DNA of 64,000 nt, taken from contig JBBSHM010000002.1 of the NCBI GenBank assembly GCA_038253125.1, forward strand, positions 1-64,000, read 5' to 3'. The DNA is from JAUJNH01 sp038253125. GTDB taxonomy: Bacteria > Actinomycetota > Acidimicrobiia > Acidimicrobiales > JAUJNH01. The position numbers were made by a program, and so were the translations under genes. Below, piece by piece: positions 24,592 to 32,777 of this stretch; the stretch's first letter is position 1, and every line of letters starts with the position of its first letter. The notes below the pieces were generated by a model. That model ran no database searches and was not told the DNA's origin. It worked only from the letters and a program-made list of their open reading frames with translations.

Positions 24592-25770
24592 GTGCCGGTA
24601 TCGGAGTCGCAGGTCCTCGATGCCCTGCGGCCGGTGCAGGACCCCGAGATCGGCAAGAGCATCGTCGACCTCGAGATGGTCCGCACCATCACCGTCGATG
24701 GCGCCCTCGTCACCGTCCTCGTCGCCCTCACGGTCGCTGGCTGCCCGATGAAGGCCGAGATCGAGAGCCGGGTGACGGCCGCCGTCATGCCCCTCGAAGG
24801 TGTCGAGCAGGTCAAGGTCGAGCTCACCGTGATGTCGCCCGAGCAGCTGGCCGGCCTGAAGGCCAAGATGGGCGCTGGTGGTCATGGCGGACAGGACCAG
24901 GGGGGTGGCCACACCTTCGCCCAGGGCAAGGGCGGCGAGACGCCCGACATCAGCTTCAACCGGGCCGGTTCCAAGACCCGGGTCCTCGCCATCACCTCGG
25001 GCAAGGGCGGGGTCGGCAAGTCGTCGGTCACGGTCAACCTCGCCGTGGCGCTGTCGAACCTGGGCCACGACGTCGCCGTGCTCGACGCCGACATCTACGG
25101 CTTCTCGATACCGAAGATGCTGGGCGCCGACGTGCAGCCCACGGTGCTCGACGAGGAGGAGAAGCTGCTGCTGCCGGTGGCCGCCCACGGGCTGCGCATC
25201 ATCTCGGCCGGCAACTTCATCCCCGACGACCAGGCCATGATCTGGCGGGGACCGATGCTGCACCAGATGCTGCGCGAGTTCCTCACCCGGGTGTGGTGGG
25301 GCGACCCCGACTTCCTCGTGGTCGACATGCCCCCCGGCACCGGTGACATCGCCCTGTCGGTAGCCCAGTACCTGCCCGGCGCCGAGGTCTACGTGGTCAC
25401 CACCCCCCAGCCAGCGGCCCAGCGGGTGGCGCAGCGCTCGGCGCTGATGGCCCGCAACGACAAGATCAACCAGCCGGTCATGGGCGTCATCGAGAACATG
25501 AGCTGGTTCACCGGCGACGACGCCAAGCGCTACCCCCTGTTCGGCCAGGGCGGCGGCCAGGAGCTGGCCGACGAGCTGGGCGTGCCGCTCGTCGGCCAGG
25601 TCCCGCTCATCCCGGCCCTGCGCGAGGGCGGCGACACCGGCCTGCCGATCACGATCACCGAGCCCACGAGCGAGGTGGCCGGCATCTTCGAGGGGATCGC
25701 CAAGCGGATCGAAGCCAACCCCCCGCCCAAGCCCACAAAGGTCTTCCGCCCCGAGCTGCGCATCCAGTAG
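24592..25770 (+). CDS. mrp: Mrp/ApbC P-loop Fe-S carrier
   Basis: 392 residues from GTG 24592. Residues 1-85 form a DUF59/MIP18 domain (QVLDALRPVQDPEIGKSIVD), then a P-loop domain with deviant Walker A SGKGGVGKSSVTVNLA, switch DADIYGFSIPKMLG and VVDMPPGTGDIALS. Mrp/Nbp35 proteins carry or insert Fe-S clusters. The CXXC pair found in many Mrp proteins after ENMSW is absent here; the stretch reads FTGDDAKRYPLFGQGGG. Divergent from the SufR-like regulator. A 48-bp hairpin element follows its stop. Confidence 0.9.
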   Translation: MPVSESQVLDALRPVQDPEIGKSIVDLEMVRTITVDGALVTVLVALTVAGCPMKAEIESRVTAAVMPLEGVEQVKVELTVMSPEQLAGLKAKMGAGGHGGQDQGGGHTFAQGKGGETPDISFNRAGSKTRVLAITSGKGGVGKSSVTVNLAVALSNLGHDVAVLDADIYGFSIPKMLGADVQPTVLDEEEKLLLPVAAHGLRIISAGNFIPDDQAMIWRGPMLHQMLREFLTRVWWGDPDFLVVDMPPGTGDIALSVAQYLPGAEVYVVTTPQPAAQRVAQRSALMARNDKINQPVMGVIENMSWFTGDDAKRYPLFGQGGGQELADELGVPLVGQVPLIPALREGGDTGLPITITEPTSEVAGIFEGIAKRIEANPPPKPTKVFRPELRIQ

Positions 25771-25855
25771 GAAGCGATCGGTGCCCTGGGGGGCGGCCTC
25801 GACTGGCCGGCGAGGATCCGGGCCGCCTTCGAGCCCGTAAAGCTCGGCATCGGCA

Positions 25856-25903
25856 TTCTGTCGGGAGTAGCTGTCGGCTGGAGCACAGCTACTCCCGACA
25901 GAA
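25856..25903. repeat. 48-bp hairpin element, copy 2
   Basis: The best-formed copy: TTCTGTCGGGAGTAGCTGT at 25856-25874 is the exact reverse complement of 25885-25903, leaving a 10-base loop. It lies between the convergent mrp and L,D-transpeptidase genes, 9 bp from the transpeptidase stop, and could terminate transcription from both sides. Confidence 0.85.
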
Positions 25904-25912
25904 GCGGCGGGT

Positions 25913-26692
25913 TCAGGGGCGGATCGAGACGGGGGTGCCGTTGGGGGCCAGGGCGGCCACCTGGTTCCACGCGTCGTTCAGCATCCGCACGCAGCCGTGG
26001 CTGGCGTTGCCGCCGATCGAGCGAGGGTTGTTGGTGCCGTGGATGGCGATCTGGCCGATGCCGCCGCCGAAGCTCTTGTAGACCTCTGAGAACCCGCTGA
26101 CGCTCAGCTGCCCGACCCCGTAGGGGCTGTCGGGGCGGGTGATGTGGACGGTGGCGTCGACGTAGAACTCGCCGACCGGCGTCGGCCCTGACGGTGCGCC
26201 GATGGCCACCGGGTGCTCGGCCAGCACGTCGTTGCCGTGCAGCACCTGCAGCTTGCGAGCGCCGAGCTCGACGACGATTCGGTTCGAGATGTGGCGCATC
26301 GAGACGTCGCTGCGGCGGATCCACGCCGTGGCGCCGTTGGGCCGGACGTTGATCCGCACGTGCAGCCAGGCACCCTGGTCCTCCAGGACCGCGAACACCA
26401 GCGGCACACCCTCAAAGGTCGGGTTCTTCAGCTCGCCAGAGGGCTGGGGGGCGGCGGCTGACTGGAACAGCGGAACGACGGGTCCGGCGGCGTCGGCGGC
26501 GTCGGCCTCGCCGGGGACGGGCACCGCAACCGGGGCGGGAGGCGGCGGTGGCGGGGCAGGAGGGGCGATCGCCGCGGCCTGCGCCGTGGGCGCCGAGATC
26601 GTCAAGGCGCCGACGACACCGGCGACGAGCTGGAGCAGGACCGCCACGGCCACCAGCCAGCGAACTCGTGTCGATCGTCCGAGGCTTCCCAC
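25913..26692 (-). CDS. L,D-transpeptidase (YkuD domain), secreted
   Basis: 259 residues from GTG 26692. Signal peptide or anchor (WLVAVAVLLQLVAGVVGAL), Pro/Ala linker (41-80), an SH3-like region with AWLHVRINVRPNG, then the YkuD domain with IAIHGTNNP and the catalytic signature ASHGCVRM (His232, Cys234). It makes 3-3 cross-links in peptidoglycan or attaches proteins to it, outside the cytoplasmic membrane. It stands alone, convergent with mrp. Confidence 0.9.
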   Translation of the reverse strand: MGSLGRSTRVRWLVAVAVLLQLVAGVVGALTISAPTAQAAAIAPPAPPPPPPAPVAVPVPGEADAADAAGPVVPLFQSAAAPQPSGELKNPTFEGVPLVFAVLEDQGAWLHVRINVRPNGATAWIRRSDVSMRHISNRIVVELGARKLQVLHGNDVLAEHPVAIGAPSGPTPVGEFYVDATVHITRPDSPYGVGQLSVSGFSEVYKSFGGGIGQIAIHGTNNPRSIGGNASHGCVRMLNDAWNQVAALAPNGTPVSIRP

Positions 26693-26762
26693 GACGCCTA
26701 CCGTACCGGCATCCCGTCACGCCCGGCACCGCTGGCACCTCGATGGCGGCGGCCCGGTCGAC

Positions 26763-26885
26763 GTGCTCGACCTCGGGTTCGGCGTCCTCACCGTCCCCCA
26801 CGGCCAGGGCCGTCGGCTGCTCGGCGATCTGCTGACCCGAGAGCAGCACGCCACCTTCGTCCGGTCGCTGGCCGAGGACCCCTGA
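26763..26885 (+). CDS. Possible small antitoxin-like ORF
   Basis: A 40-residue frame from GTG 26763 (LDLGFGVLTVPHGQGRRLLG) that is open further upstream to about 26700 without a clear start. It ends 12 bp before the next small gene. The pairing of a tiny gene with a ~110-residue gene resembles a toxin-antitoxin layout, but no family is recognised. Confidence 0.3.
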   Translation: MLDLGFGVLTVPHGQGRRLLGDLLTREQHATFVRSLAEDP

Positions 26886-26897
26886 CCTTGCCACCAC

Positions 26898-27239
26898 GTG
26901 ACCAGGGCGATCCTTGACGATCACCTGCTGCGCGACCTGCTGGCGGACCACAGGGGTGAGCGCCTGGACCGCCTGTTGGAGGCTCACGAGCCGGCGACGA
27001 CGAACCTCTTCCTGCACCGGCTGTGCAGGAGCGTCGTCTCCGCCCGGGGCGGTGCGCTCACAGGAGCGTGGGAAGCTGAGCAGCGACGGGAGCTGGGACG
27101 GCGGCTCCTGACGCTGCCGAGGAGCATCGAGATCGTGCCGATCCGGGTGGTCGCCCGCCGGATGGCGGTGATCGCCGACGGCCGCCGGGTCTCGGCCATG
27201 TTCGCCGTCGGCGGCGAGTACCGCACCATCAGCCGCTGA
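26898..27239 (+). CDS. Small protein, weakly PIN-like
   Basis: 113 residues from GTG 26898. The start AILDDHLLRDLLADHRG followed by TTNLFLHRLCRSV resembles an actinobacterial group of PIN-like proteins I recall, in which a paired Asp near the N-terminus opens the fold. The C-terminal part is short and lacks a clear late acidic motif. Function unknown; it may be the second member of a two-gene toxin-antitoxin-like unit or a worn version of one. Confidence 0.45.
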   Translation: MTRAILDDHLLRDLLADHRGERLDRLLEAHEPATTNLFLHRLCRSVVSARGGALTGAWEAEQRRELGRRLLTLPRSIEIVPIRVVARRMAVIADGRRVSAMFAVGGEYRTISR

Positions 27240-27321
27240 CACCCCAGATGGTGCCTTAGTTGCCCCGCCCGGTGTCGGGCACTTGGCTCCCCCCGGCCGC
27301 CGCGCTGGCGAGTCGGTGCAG

Positions 27322-28458
27322 CTAGCGGCCGCCCACGCCGGCTGGGAGGGCGGCTGAGTCCCAGCCGAGCAGCGTCACCGCCTGGGAGAAGGCGAAGCGG
27401 TCGGTCATCCCAGCCACGTAGGTGACCGCCTCCCGCAGCGCATCGTCGCTGCCGGCCACAAGCCCCCGTGGCGTGGTGCCCTCGCCAAAGGCGGGCAGGA
27501 CGTTGGGCCGGTCGGCGTACAGCTCGACCAGCGCCCGCAGGACCCTCACCACCGTCGCCCCCTGCTGGACCGACGCCGGCCGCAGGTAGACGTGCTCGTA
27601 GTCGAACGCCCGCAGCGCAGCGAGCGCCTCGGCCAGCTCGGGCACCATCCCCACCCGGCCGCGCCCGGCCGAGCCCCCGACCAGGCCGCGGATCAGCGCC
27701 CGCAGCTGACTGGACCGGGTGGACCCGCAGCGCTCGACCACCAGCTCCGGGACCATCTCGTAGGTGACCACGCCAGCGGCCACCGCGTCCTCCAGGTCGT
27801 GGCACACATAGGCGATGCGGTCGGCCCACGACACCACCTCGCCTTCGGGCGTGGCCGGCGCCGGCCGGCTCCAGGAGTGGTTGCGCACCCCGTCGAGCGT
27901 CTCGGTGCACAGGTTCAGCGGCGCCAGGGTCACGTCCGCCCCCCAGGTGGCGTGGTCGAACCCGTCGGGCAGGAACGAGGCGAATGCGTCCTCGCTGGCG
28001 TGGCCACCCGGGCCGTGCCCACAGTCGTGACCCAGGGCGATGGCCTCGGCCAGGGCGACGTTGAGCCGCAGGGCCCGGGCGACGGCGGTGGCGACCTGCG
28101 CCACCTCGAGCGCATGGGTGAGGCGGGTGCGCTGGTGGTCGTCGGGGAAGACGAAGACCTGGGTCTTGCCGGCCAGCCGCCGGAACGCCGCCGAGTGGAG
28201 GATGCGGTCCCGGTCGCGCTCGAAGCAGGTCCGCCACTCGTCCGGTTCCTCTTCCACCGCCCGGTGGCCGGCGCCAAGCGAACGGGTGGCCGCCGGGGCC
28301 AGAGCCGCCGCCTCGGCCGCCTCGCGCTCGACTCGGCCGAGCGGGCCGAGAAGGCCGAGCGCCACCCCCGAGTCCGCGTGCGCCACCCGCACGCCGTCCC
28401 CGGCCCCGTGACCCGCCATGGTCGCCGCCCACCTCTGGACCCGGTCAGTCGTGCTCAT
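27322..28458 (-). CDS. dgt: dGTPase-like HD-domain triphosphohydrolase
   Basis: 378 residues from ATG 28458. The N-terminus has the conserved FERDRDRILHSAAFRRLAGK, followed by HD-domain motifs TRLTHALEVAQVA, ALGHDCGHGPGGHASED and WADRIAYVCHDLEDA. This is the deoxyguanosinetriphosphate triphosphohydrolase (type 2) layout, which cleaves dNTPs to nucleoside and triphosphate and so controls dNTP pools. In actinobacteria it is often near dnaG; that gene is not visible here. Divergent from the DUF3107 gene. Confidence 0.9.
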   Translation of the reverse strand: MSTTDRVQRWAATMAGHGAGDGVRVAHADSGVALGLLGPLGRVEREAAEAAALAPAATRSLGAGHRAVEEEPDEWRTCFERDRDRILHSAAFRRLAGKTQVFVFPDDHQRTRLTHALEVAQVATAVARALRLNVALAEAIALGHDCGHGPGGHASEDAFASFLPDGFDHATWGADVTLAPLNLCTETLDGVRNHSWSRPAPATPEGEVVSWADRIAYVCHDLEDAVAAGVVTYEMVPELVVERCGSTRSSQLRALIRGLVGGSAGRGRVGMVPELAEALAALRAFDYEHVYLRPASVQQGATVVRVLRALVELYADRPNVLPAFGEGTTPRGLVAGSDDALREAVTYVAGMTDRFAFSQAVTLLGWDSAALPAGVGGR

Positions 28459-28579
28459 GCACGGTGCCTCCCGCCGTGCACCCGAAACGACGGCCGTGCT
28501 GGTTCGCTGCGCCCACGGGGATTGAAGGTAGCCACGGCTCGTGACGGCGAAGGCCATGTCGGGAGTAGGTTCCTCAGCC

Positions 28580-28813
28580 ATGGAGGTCCGCATCGGTGTG
28601 ACGCAGTCGGCTCGCGAGCTTGAGGTCGACCTCGGCGACGGCGCCGACGGAGTGGCTCTGGGCGTGGAGATCGAGGCGAAGCTGGCCGCTGGCGGCATCC
28701 TGTGGCTCACCGACAAGAAGGGACGCCGCGTCGGTGTCCCCACCGAGAAGGTGGCCTACGTCGAGCTCGGCTCCGCCGACGACAACCGCCGCGTCGGCTT
28801 CGGGCTGGGCTGA
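28580..28813 (+). CDS. DUF3107 protein
   Basis: 77 residues from ATG 28580. The pattern MEVRIGVTQSARELEVDLGD with GGILWLTDKKGRRVGVP and KVAYVELG matches DUF3107, a small beta-rich family restricted to actinobacteria and of unknown role. It ends 14 bp before the first ArsA-like ATPase, suggesting one transcription unit. Upstream, 28557-28568 reads TGTCGGGAGTAG, identical to the inner arm of the 48-bp hairpin element, but without its partner arm. Confidence 0.85.
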   Translation: MEVRIGVTQSARELEVDLGDGADGVALGVEIEAKLAAGGILWLTDKKGRRVGVPTEKVAYVELGSADDNRRVGFGLG

Positions 28814-28827
28814 CAAAGAGCCAGAAG

Positions 28828-29781
28828 GTGGCGGCGGCCTCGACGCCCCTCCTCGACCGCCGGCTGCTCTTCGTCTCGGGCAAGGGAGGCGTCGGCCGTT
28901 CCACGGTGGCAGCCGCTCTGGCGCTTTGCGCGGCCGAGCAGGGCAAGCGGGTGCTGGTGTGCGAGGTCGACGCCAAGGGCAACCTGGCCGACTTCTACGA
29001 GACGGCCCCTCTGCGCTTCGCCGAACGTGAGGTGTCGCCAGGCGTGTGGGCCATGGCCATGGACACCGAGGCGAGCCTGAAGCAGTACCTGTCGCTGCAG
29101 ATGAAGATCCCGATCGTCGCCCGCGTCGGGCCCATCGCCCGGATGTTCGAGTTCATCGCCGTGGCCGGGCCCGGGGTGAAGGAGATCGTGACGATCGGCA
29201 AGTTCTGCTGGGAGGTGAAGCAACGCCACTACGACCTGGTCGTGGTCGATTCCTCGCCAACCGGCCACATCGTCGGTCAGCTGGCGTCGCCCCAGGCCAT
29301 CAACGAGCTGGTCCAGGTCGGCCTGGTCCGCAGCCAGACCCAGTGGATGCTCGACATCCTCGGCGACCCGGCCCGAACCGGTCTGGTGATCGTGGCCACC
29401 CCCGAGGAGATGCCGGTGGCCGAGACCATCGAGCTGTCGCACCGCGTGCGGACCGAGACCAACGTCGACCTGGCCGCCGTGGTAGTGAACCGGGTGCTGC
29501 CGGAGCTGTTCGGCCGGGGCGAGGAGGAGGTGTTCGACCGCCTGGCCCAGGACCCGGACCGGCTGGCGGAGGCGATGGGAGGTGACGCCCGGCCGCTCCT
29601 CGACGCCGCAGGGCTAGCCGTCCGTCTGCGCCGCACCCGTGCCATCCACCTGGAGCACCTCCGCCAGGGCATCGACCCGTCGGTCCCGCTGCTCTACGTG
29701 CCCTACCTGTTCCTGAAGGACCACGGCCTGCGGGCCACCCGGGTGGTGGCCGAGGCGCTCGGCGAGGAGCTGGCCACGTGA
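28828..29781 (+). CDS. ArsA/Get3-like ATPase, first of pair (BagA/Rv3679-like)
   Basis: 317 residues from GTG 28828 (AAAGAG upstream). SIMIBI-class P-loop protein: SGKGGVGRSTVAAALA at 17-32, CEVDAKGNLADFYE, VVVDSSPTGH. The Walker motif keeps the signature lysine (Lys19) but has Arg24 where the phosphate-binding P-loop lysine is expected. Mycobacterial Rv3679-Rv3680 homologs form a Get3-like heterodimer (BagA-BagB), as I recall. Here the partner follows after 16 bp and has the opposite change. Its client is unknown; Get3 relatives target tail-anchored membrane proteins, ArsA drives arsenite export. Confidence 0.85.
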   Translation: MAAASTPLLDRRLLFVSGKGGVGRSTVAAALALCAAEQGKRVLVCEVDAKGNLADFYETAPLRFAEREVSPGVWAMAMDTEASLKQYLSLQMKIPIVARVGPIARMFEFIAVAGPGVKEIVTIGKFCWEVKQRHYDLVVVDSSPTGHIVGQLASPQAINELVQVGLVRSQTQWMLDILGDPARTGLVIVATPEEMPVAETIELSHRVRTETNVDLAAVVVNRVLPELFGRGEEEVFDRLAQDPDRLAEAMGGDARPLLDAAGLAVRLRRTRAIHLEHLRQGIDPSVPLLYVPYLFLKDHGLRATRVVAEALGEELAT

Positions 29782-29797
29782 GCGACCGGAGGCGACG

Positions 29798-31000
29798 ATG
29801 AGCCCGAGCCCGAGCCCGAGGGACGACCGGGCGCCGGTGGGGCGACTCGAGTCGCTGCTGGCCGCCAAGGAGATCGTCATCGCCTGCGGGTCCGGCGGGG
29901 TCGGCAAGACCACGACCGCCGCCGCCGCCGCCGCCATGGCCGCCACCCGTCCGCGGGGCCGGGTCTTGGTCCTCACCGTCGACCCGGCCAAGCGCCTGGC
30001 CGGTGCGCTGGGTCTGGACGGGTTCGACAACGTGGCGAGCCGGGTGCCTGACGCCGCCTTCCGGTCGGCCGGCGTTCAGCCCCGGGGCGAGCTGTGGGCC
30101 GCCATGCTCGACACCAAGCAGAGCTGGGACGACCTGGTGCGCCGCCACGCCCCGGACGCCCGCACCGCCGAGCAGATCCTGGCCAACAAGCTCTACGCCA
30201 ACATCAGCGGCCGGTTCGTGCAGAGCCACGAGTACATCGCCATGGAGCGCCTCTACGAGCTGCACCAGTCCGGTCGCTACGACCTGATCGTGGTCGACAC
30301 CCCACCGACCCGCAACGCCATCGACTTCCTCGAGGCCCCCTCGCGGATGGCCGACTTCTTCTCCAGCCGGTTCCTCAAGCTGCTGGCCGCCCCCTCGCGC
30401 AACCGGCTCGTCTCGGCGGCCACCAGGCCCTTCTACTCGGTGGCCGACCGGGTCCTCGGCAGCCAGTTCCTGTCCGACATCGGCGAGTTCTTCACCCTGT
30501 TCGAGCGGATGGGACCAGGTTTCGTCGAGCGGGCCCGGGCCGTCGAGCGGGTGCTGCACGACCGCCGCACCACCTTCCTCGTCATCACCACGCTCGAGGC
30601 GGCGCCGGCCCACGAGGCCGAGTTCTTCATCACCAGCCTCGACCGCATGGGCTTCCACCTGGGTGCGGTGGTCCTGAACAAGGTGCTTCCGGCTTGGCTG
30701 CTGGCCGACGAGCCGGCCCGGCTGGCCGAAGGGCTACGCGACCGGGTCGAGCCGGCGGTGGCGGCGCTCTCACCGGGGCTCGGGGCCGAGCCGGCTCAGG
30801 TCCACCGCGTCCTGTGCGAGGTGGCCGACGCCTTCCTCAACTACCAGGTGGTGGCCAGGAGGGAGGCCGAGCAGAAGGCCGAGCTGGCGGCCCGCTCCGA
30901 GGTGCTGGTCAGCGTCCCCGCCTTTGACCAGGACATCCACGACCTGGCCGGCCTCCTGCGCCTGGGCCAGGCCCTGCTCGATCAGGGGGGCGACGCCTAA
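29798..31000 (+). CDS. ArsA/Get3-like ATPase, second of pair (BagB/Rv3680-like)
   Basis: 400 residues from ATG 29798. Walker A reads CGSGGVGKTTTAA: the phosphate-binding Lys37 is present but the signature lysine at the second position is Ser32. Other motifs are LTVDPAKRLAGALG and VVDTPPTRNAIDFLEAPSRM. A long alpha-helical insertion (SRFLKLLAAPSRNRLVSAATRPF) resembles the client-binding region of Get3-type proteins. It probably pairs with the upstream protein. Its stop overlaps the stop of the convergent gene by 4 bp. Confidence 0.87.
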   Translation: MSPSPSPRDDRAPVGRLESLLAAKEIVIACGSGGVGKTTTAAAAAAMAATRPRGRVLVLTVDPAKRLAGALGLDGFDNVASRVPDAAFRSAGVQPRGELWAAMLDTKQSWDDLVRRHAPDARTAEQILANKLYANISGRFVQSHEYIAMERLYELHQSGRYDLIVVDTPPTRNAIDFLEAPSRMADFFSSRFLKLLAAPSRNRLVSAATRPFYSVADRVLGSQFLSDIGEFFTLFERMGPGFVERARAVERVLHDRRTTFLVITTLEAAPAHEAEFFITSLDRMGFHLGAVVLNKVLPAWLLADEPARLAEGLRDRVEPAVAALSPGLGAEPAQVHRVLCEVADAFLNYQVVARREAEQKAELAARSEVLVSVPAFDQDIHDLAGLLRLGQALLDQGGDA

Positions 31001-31773
31001 CAGGCGTAGGTCTCGGGTTCCGTCAACGTCTGGAGGACGGCGGGACTGGCGTCACGGGCCAGGATCTGGAGTTGCACCGTCTCGTTGACGACCCGGTCGA
31101 GCCGGACCATCCAGATGTCGGGCTGGTTGGGTTCGGGTGCCATCTGCACCTCGCGTCCCGAGACGATGGCCGACACGCCCATCACGCCGTCGGCGTCGAC
31201 AACCATTGCCAGCACGTCCCAGGCATCTATGCACGGCGAGGACTGGGCGAACGTGGACCCGACGGGCGTGACGCGCGGTGGCGTGTTCGGCGGGGGAGGT
31301 GGGCTGGTCGGCGGAGGACTCGTCGGTGCCGGGGTCGGTGCTGGTGCCGGTCGTGGACGTGGCGCAGGTACCGGCGCCGGGCGGGGCGCGGTGGTGGTCA
31401 CCTTCCTGGCGGTGGTGCTCGGGGCTACAGCGGGGCGTGGGGGCACGACAGGGAGCGTCGGCGGAGGCAGGGAGGCGTCGGGGGTCAGGGAAGGCACCGT
31501 CTCTGTGAAGGGGGGGAAGGTGTCTGGCGTCCCCGGGTCGACGTCGGCCGGGAAGGTCGTGCTCGCGCCGGTCTTCAGAGCCGTCCGGTCGCTTCCGCCC
31601 TGGGCCAGCTGAAGCAGGCCGGCCACGAGCAGGACCACGCCAACCAAGGCCGCGACCAGGATCCAGCGGCTCCGACTGCTGACGACGGTGCTGACGCGCT
31701 GCTTGCCGACCACGAACGACGGCGGCGGGAACCCGTTGGGCATCCACGGCTCGGTGTCGGGCTCGGCCATCAT
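30997..31773 (-). CDS. Single-pass membrane protein with Pro/Thr-rich linker
   Basis: 258 residues from ATG 31773, overlapping the sigma factor stop as ATGA. A short cytoplasmic N-terminus (~35 residues) precedes one helix (WILVAALVGVVLLVAGLLQLA), then a ~90-residue Pro/Thr/Ala linker and a compact C-terminal domain of ~75 residues with cysteines in SPCIDAWDV and the final TYAC. Coupling to an ECF-type sigma gene suggests an anti-sigma or signal receptor role. The N-terminus is short for a standard anti-sigma domain, so the function remains open. Confidence 0.65.
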   Translation of the reverse strand: MMAEPDTEPWMPNGFPPPSFVVGKQRVSTVVSSRSRWILVAALVGVVLLVAGLLQLAQGGSDRTALKTGASTTFPADVDPGTPDTFPPFTETVPSLTPDASLPPPTLPVVPPRPAVAPSTTARKVTTTAPRPAPVPAPRPRPAPAPTPAPTSPPPTSPPPPPNTPPRVTPVGSTFAQSSPCIDAWDVLAMVVDADGVMGVSAIVSGREVQMAPEPNQPDIWMVRLDRVVNETVQLQILARDASPAVLQTLTEPETYAC

Positions 31774-32708
31774 GGGACCTCGTGTGATCGCAGCGGCGGA
31801 GCGGGGTCGCCGGCCTCGGGCGAGGAGCCGGCATCCAAGGGGACCGGCCTGTCTACGGGTTGAGTGGCCTCGGGCATAGCCGGCGGGGTGCTGGCCGGGA
31901 TGACGGGTGCGCTGATCGGCTCCTGGAAGGCTTCGTTCGACGGGGGCCGGACCGTGCGGGCGTCGGCATCGATGCGCAGCACGATCCGTTCCAGCCCTTG
32001 TGCCTCTAGCGAGGCTGGGAAGGCTGCGGGGAGGGCGGAGGCGTAGAGGGCGAAGGGCGACGGAAGCTCAAAGCCGGCCTGGGTGCAGACGGCGCAGCCG
32101 TCGACGTGGCGGGAGATCAGGCTCGCCCCCTTCAGGGTGAAGCGGCCGTCCCAGCCCTTCAGCGCCTTTGTGAGGTCCGGGCAGCGCCCGCCGGCCGACC
32201 GGTCGACGAGGTAGCCGGTCAGGCCCTTCTCGATCGGGACCCGCATCTCGGTCTCCAGCTGCCGGGCGTCGGCCACGCTGACGCCCAGCGCGTCGGCCAG
32301 GTCCTGGCCTTCGAGGCCCTGGCGCAGCGAGAGCTCGATCAGGGTCCTGTCACGCAGCGGCAGGTCGCCCACCGCCTCCCAGACCAGGTTGGCCAGGCGA
32401 TCCTGCTCCGGGTCCAGGCCCGGCAGCGTGGGCCGCCGGTCGGGGCCGGCCACCGGACCTGCCCGCAGGGCGGCGTGGCGGCGGGTCACGGCCAGCAGCC
32501 ACACGGCCAGACGATGCTCCTCCAGGAGCCCGGGCAGCCGTCGCCTGGCCTCGCCGAAGACGGACTCAACGACGTCGCCAGCGAGCCGGCGGTCCCGGAG
32601 GAGGGCAAGGGCGAGGTCGTGGACGCGTGCTGCGTAGCGGTCGAAGATGGCCGTGAAGGCCAGGCCGTCGCCTTCACAGGTGGAACGGACAAGCTCAGCA
32701 TCGTCCAC
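31770..32708 (-). CDS. ECF sigma factor with C-terminal zinc-finger-like tail
   Basis: 312 residues from GTG 32708. Sigma region 2 (GDGLAFTAIFDRYAARVHDLAL, VVESVFGEARRRL) and region 4 (LPLRDRTLIELSLRQGLEGQDL, ALGVSVADARQLE) are recognisable but diverged. After residue 180 comes HVDGCAVC (His201, Cys205, Cys208), the H-x3-C-x2-C motif of zinc anti-sigma (zf-HC2) domains, then a long Pro/Ala tail. A regulator and its zinc-type inhibitor may thus be fused in one chain. It overlaps the membrane protein gene downstream by 4 bp. Confidence 0.7.
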   Translation of the reverse strand: MDDAELVRSTCEGDGLAFTAIFDRYAARVHDLALALLRDRRLAGDVVESVFGEARRRLPGLLEEHRLAVWLLAVTRRHAALRAGPVAGPDRRPTLPGLDPEQDRLANLVWEAVGDLPLRDRTLIELSLRQGLEGQDLADALGVSVADARQLETEMRVPIEKGLTGYLVDRSAGGRCPDLTKALKGWDGRFTLKGASLISRHVDGCAVCTQAGFELPSPFALYASALPAAFPASLEAQGLERIVLRIDADARTVRPPSNEAFQEPISAPVIPASTPPAMPEATQPVDRPVPLDAGSSPEAGDPAPPLRSHEVP

Positions 32709-32777
32709 CGCCCGCCAGGATAGAGAACTCAGCAGCCCTAAGGGGCTAGGCGCCGCTCCCCGCTACCTTGGCTGTGC

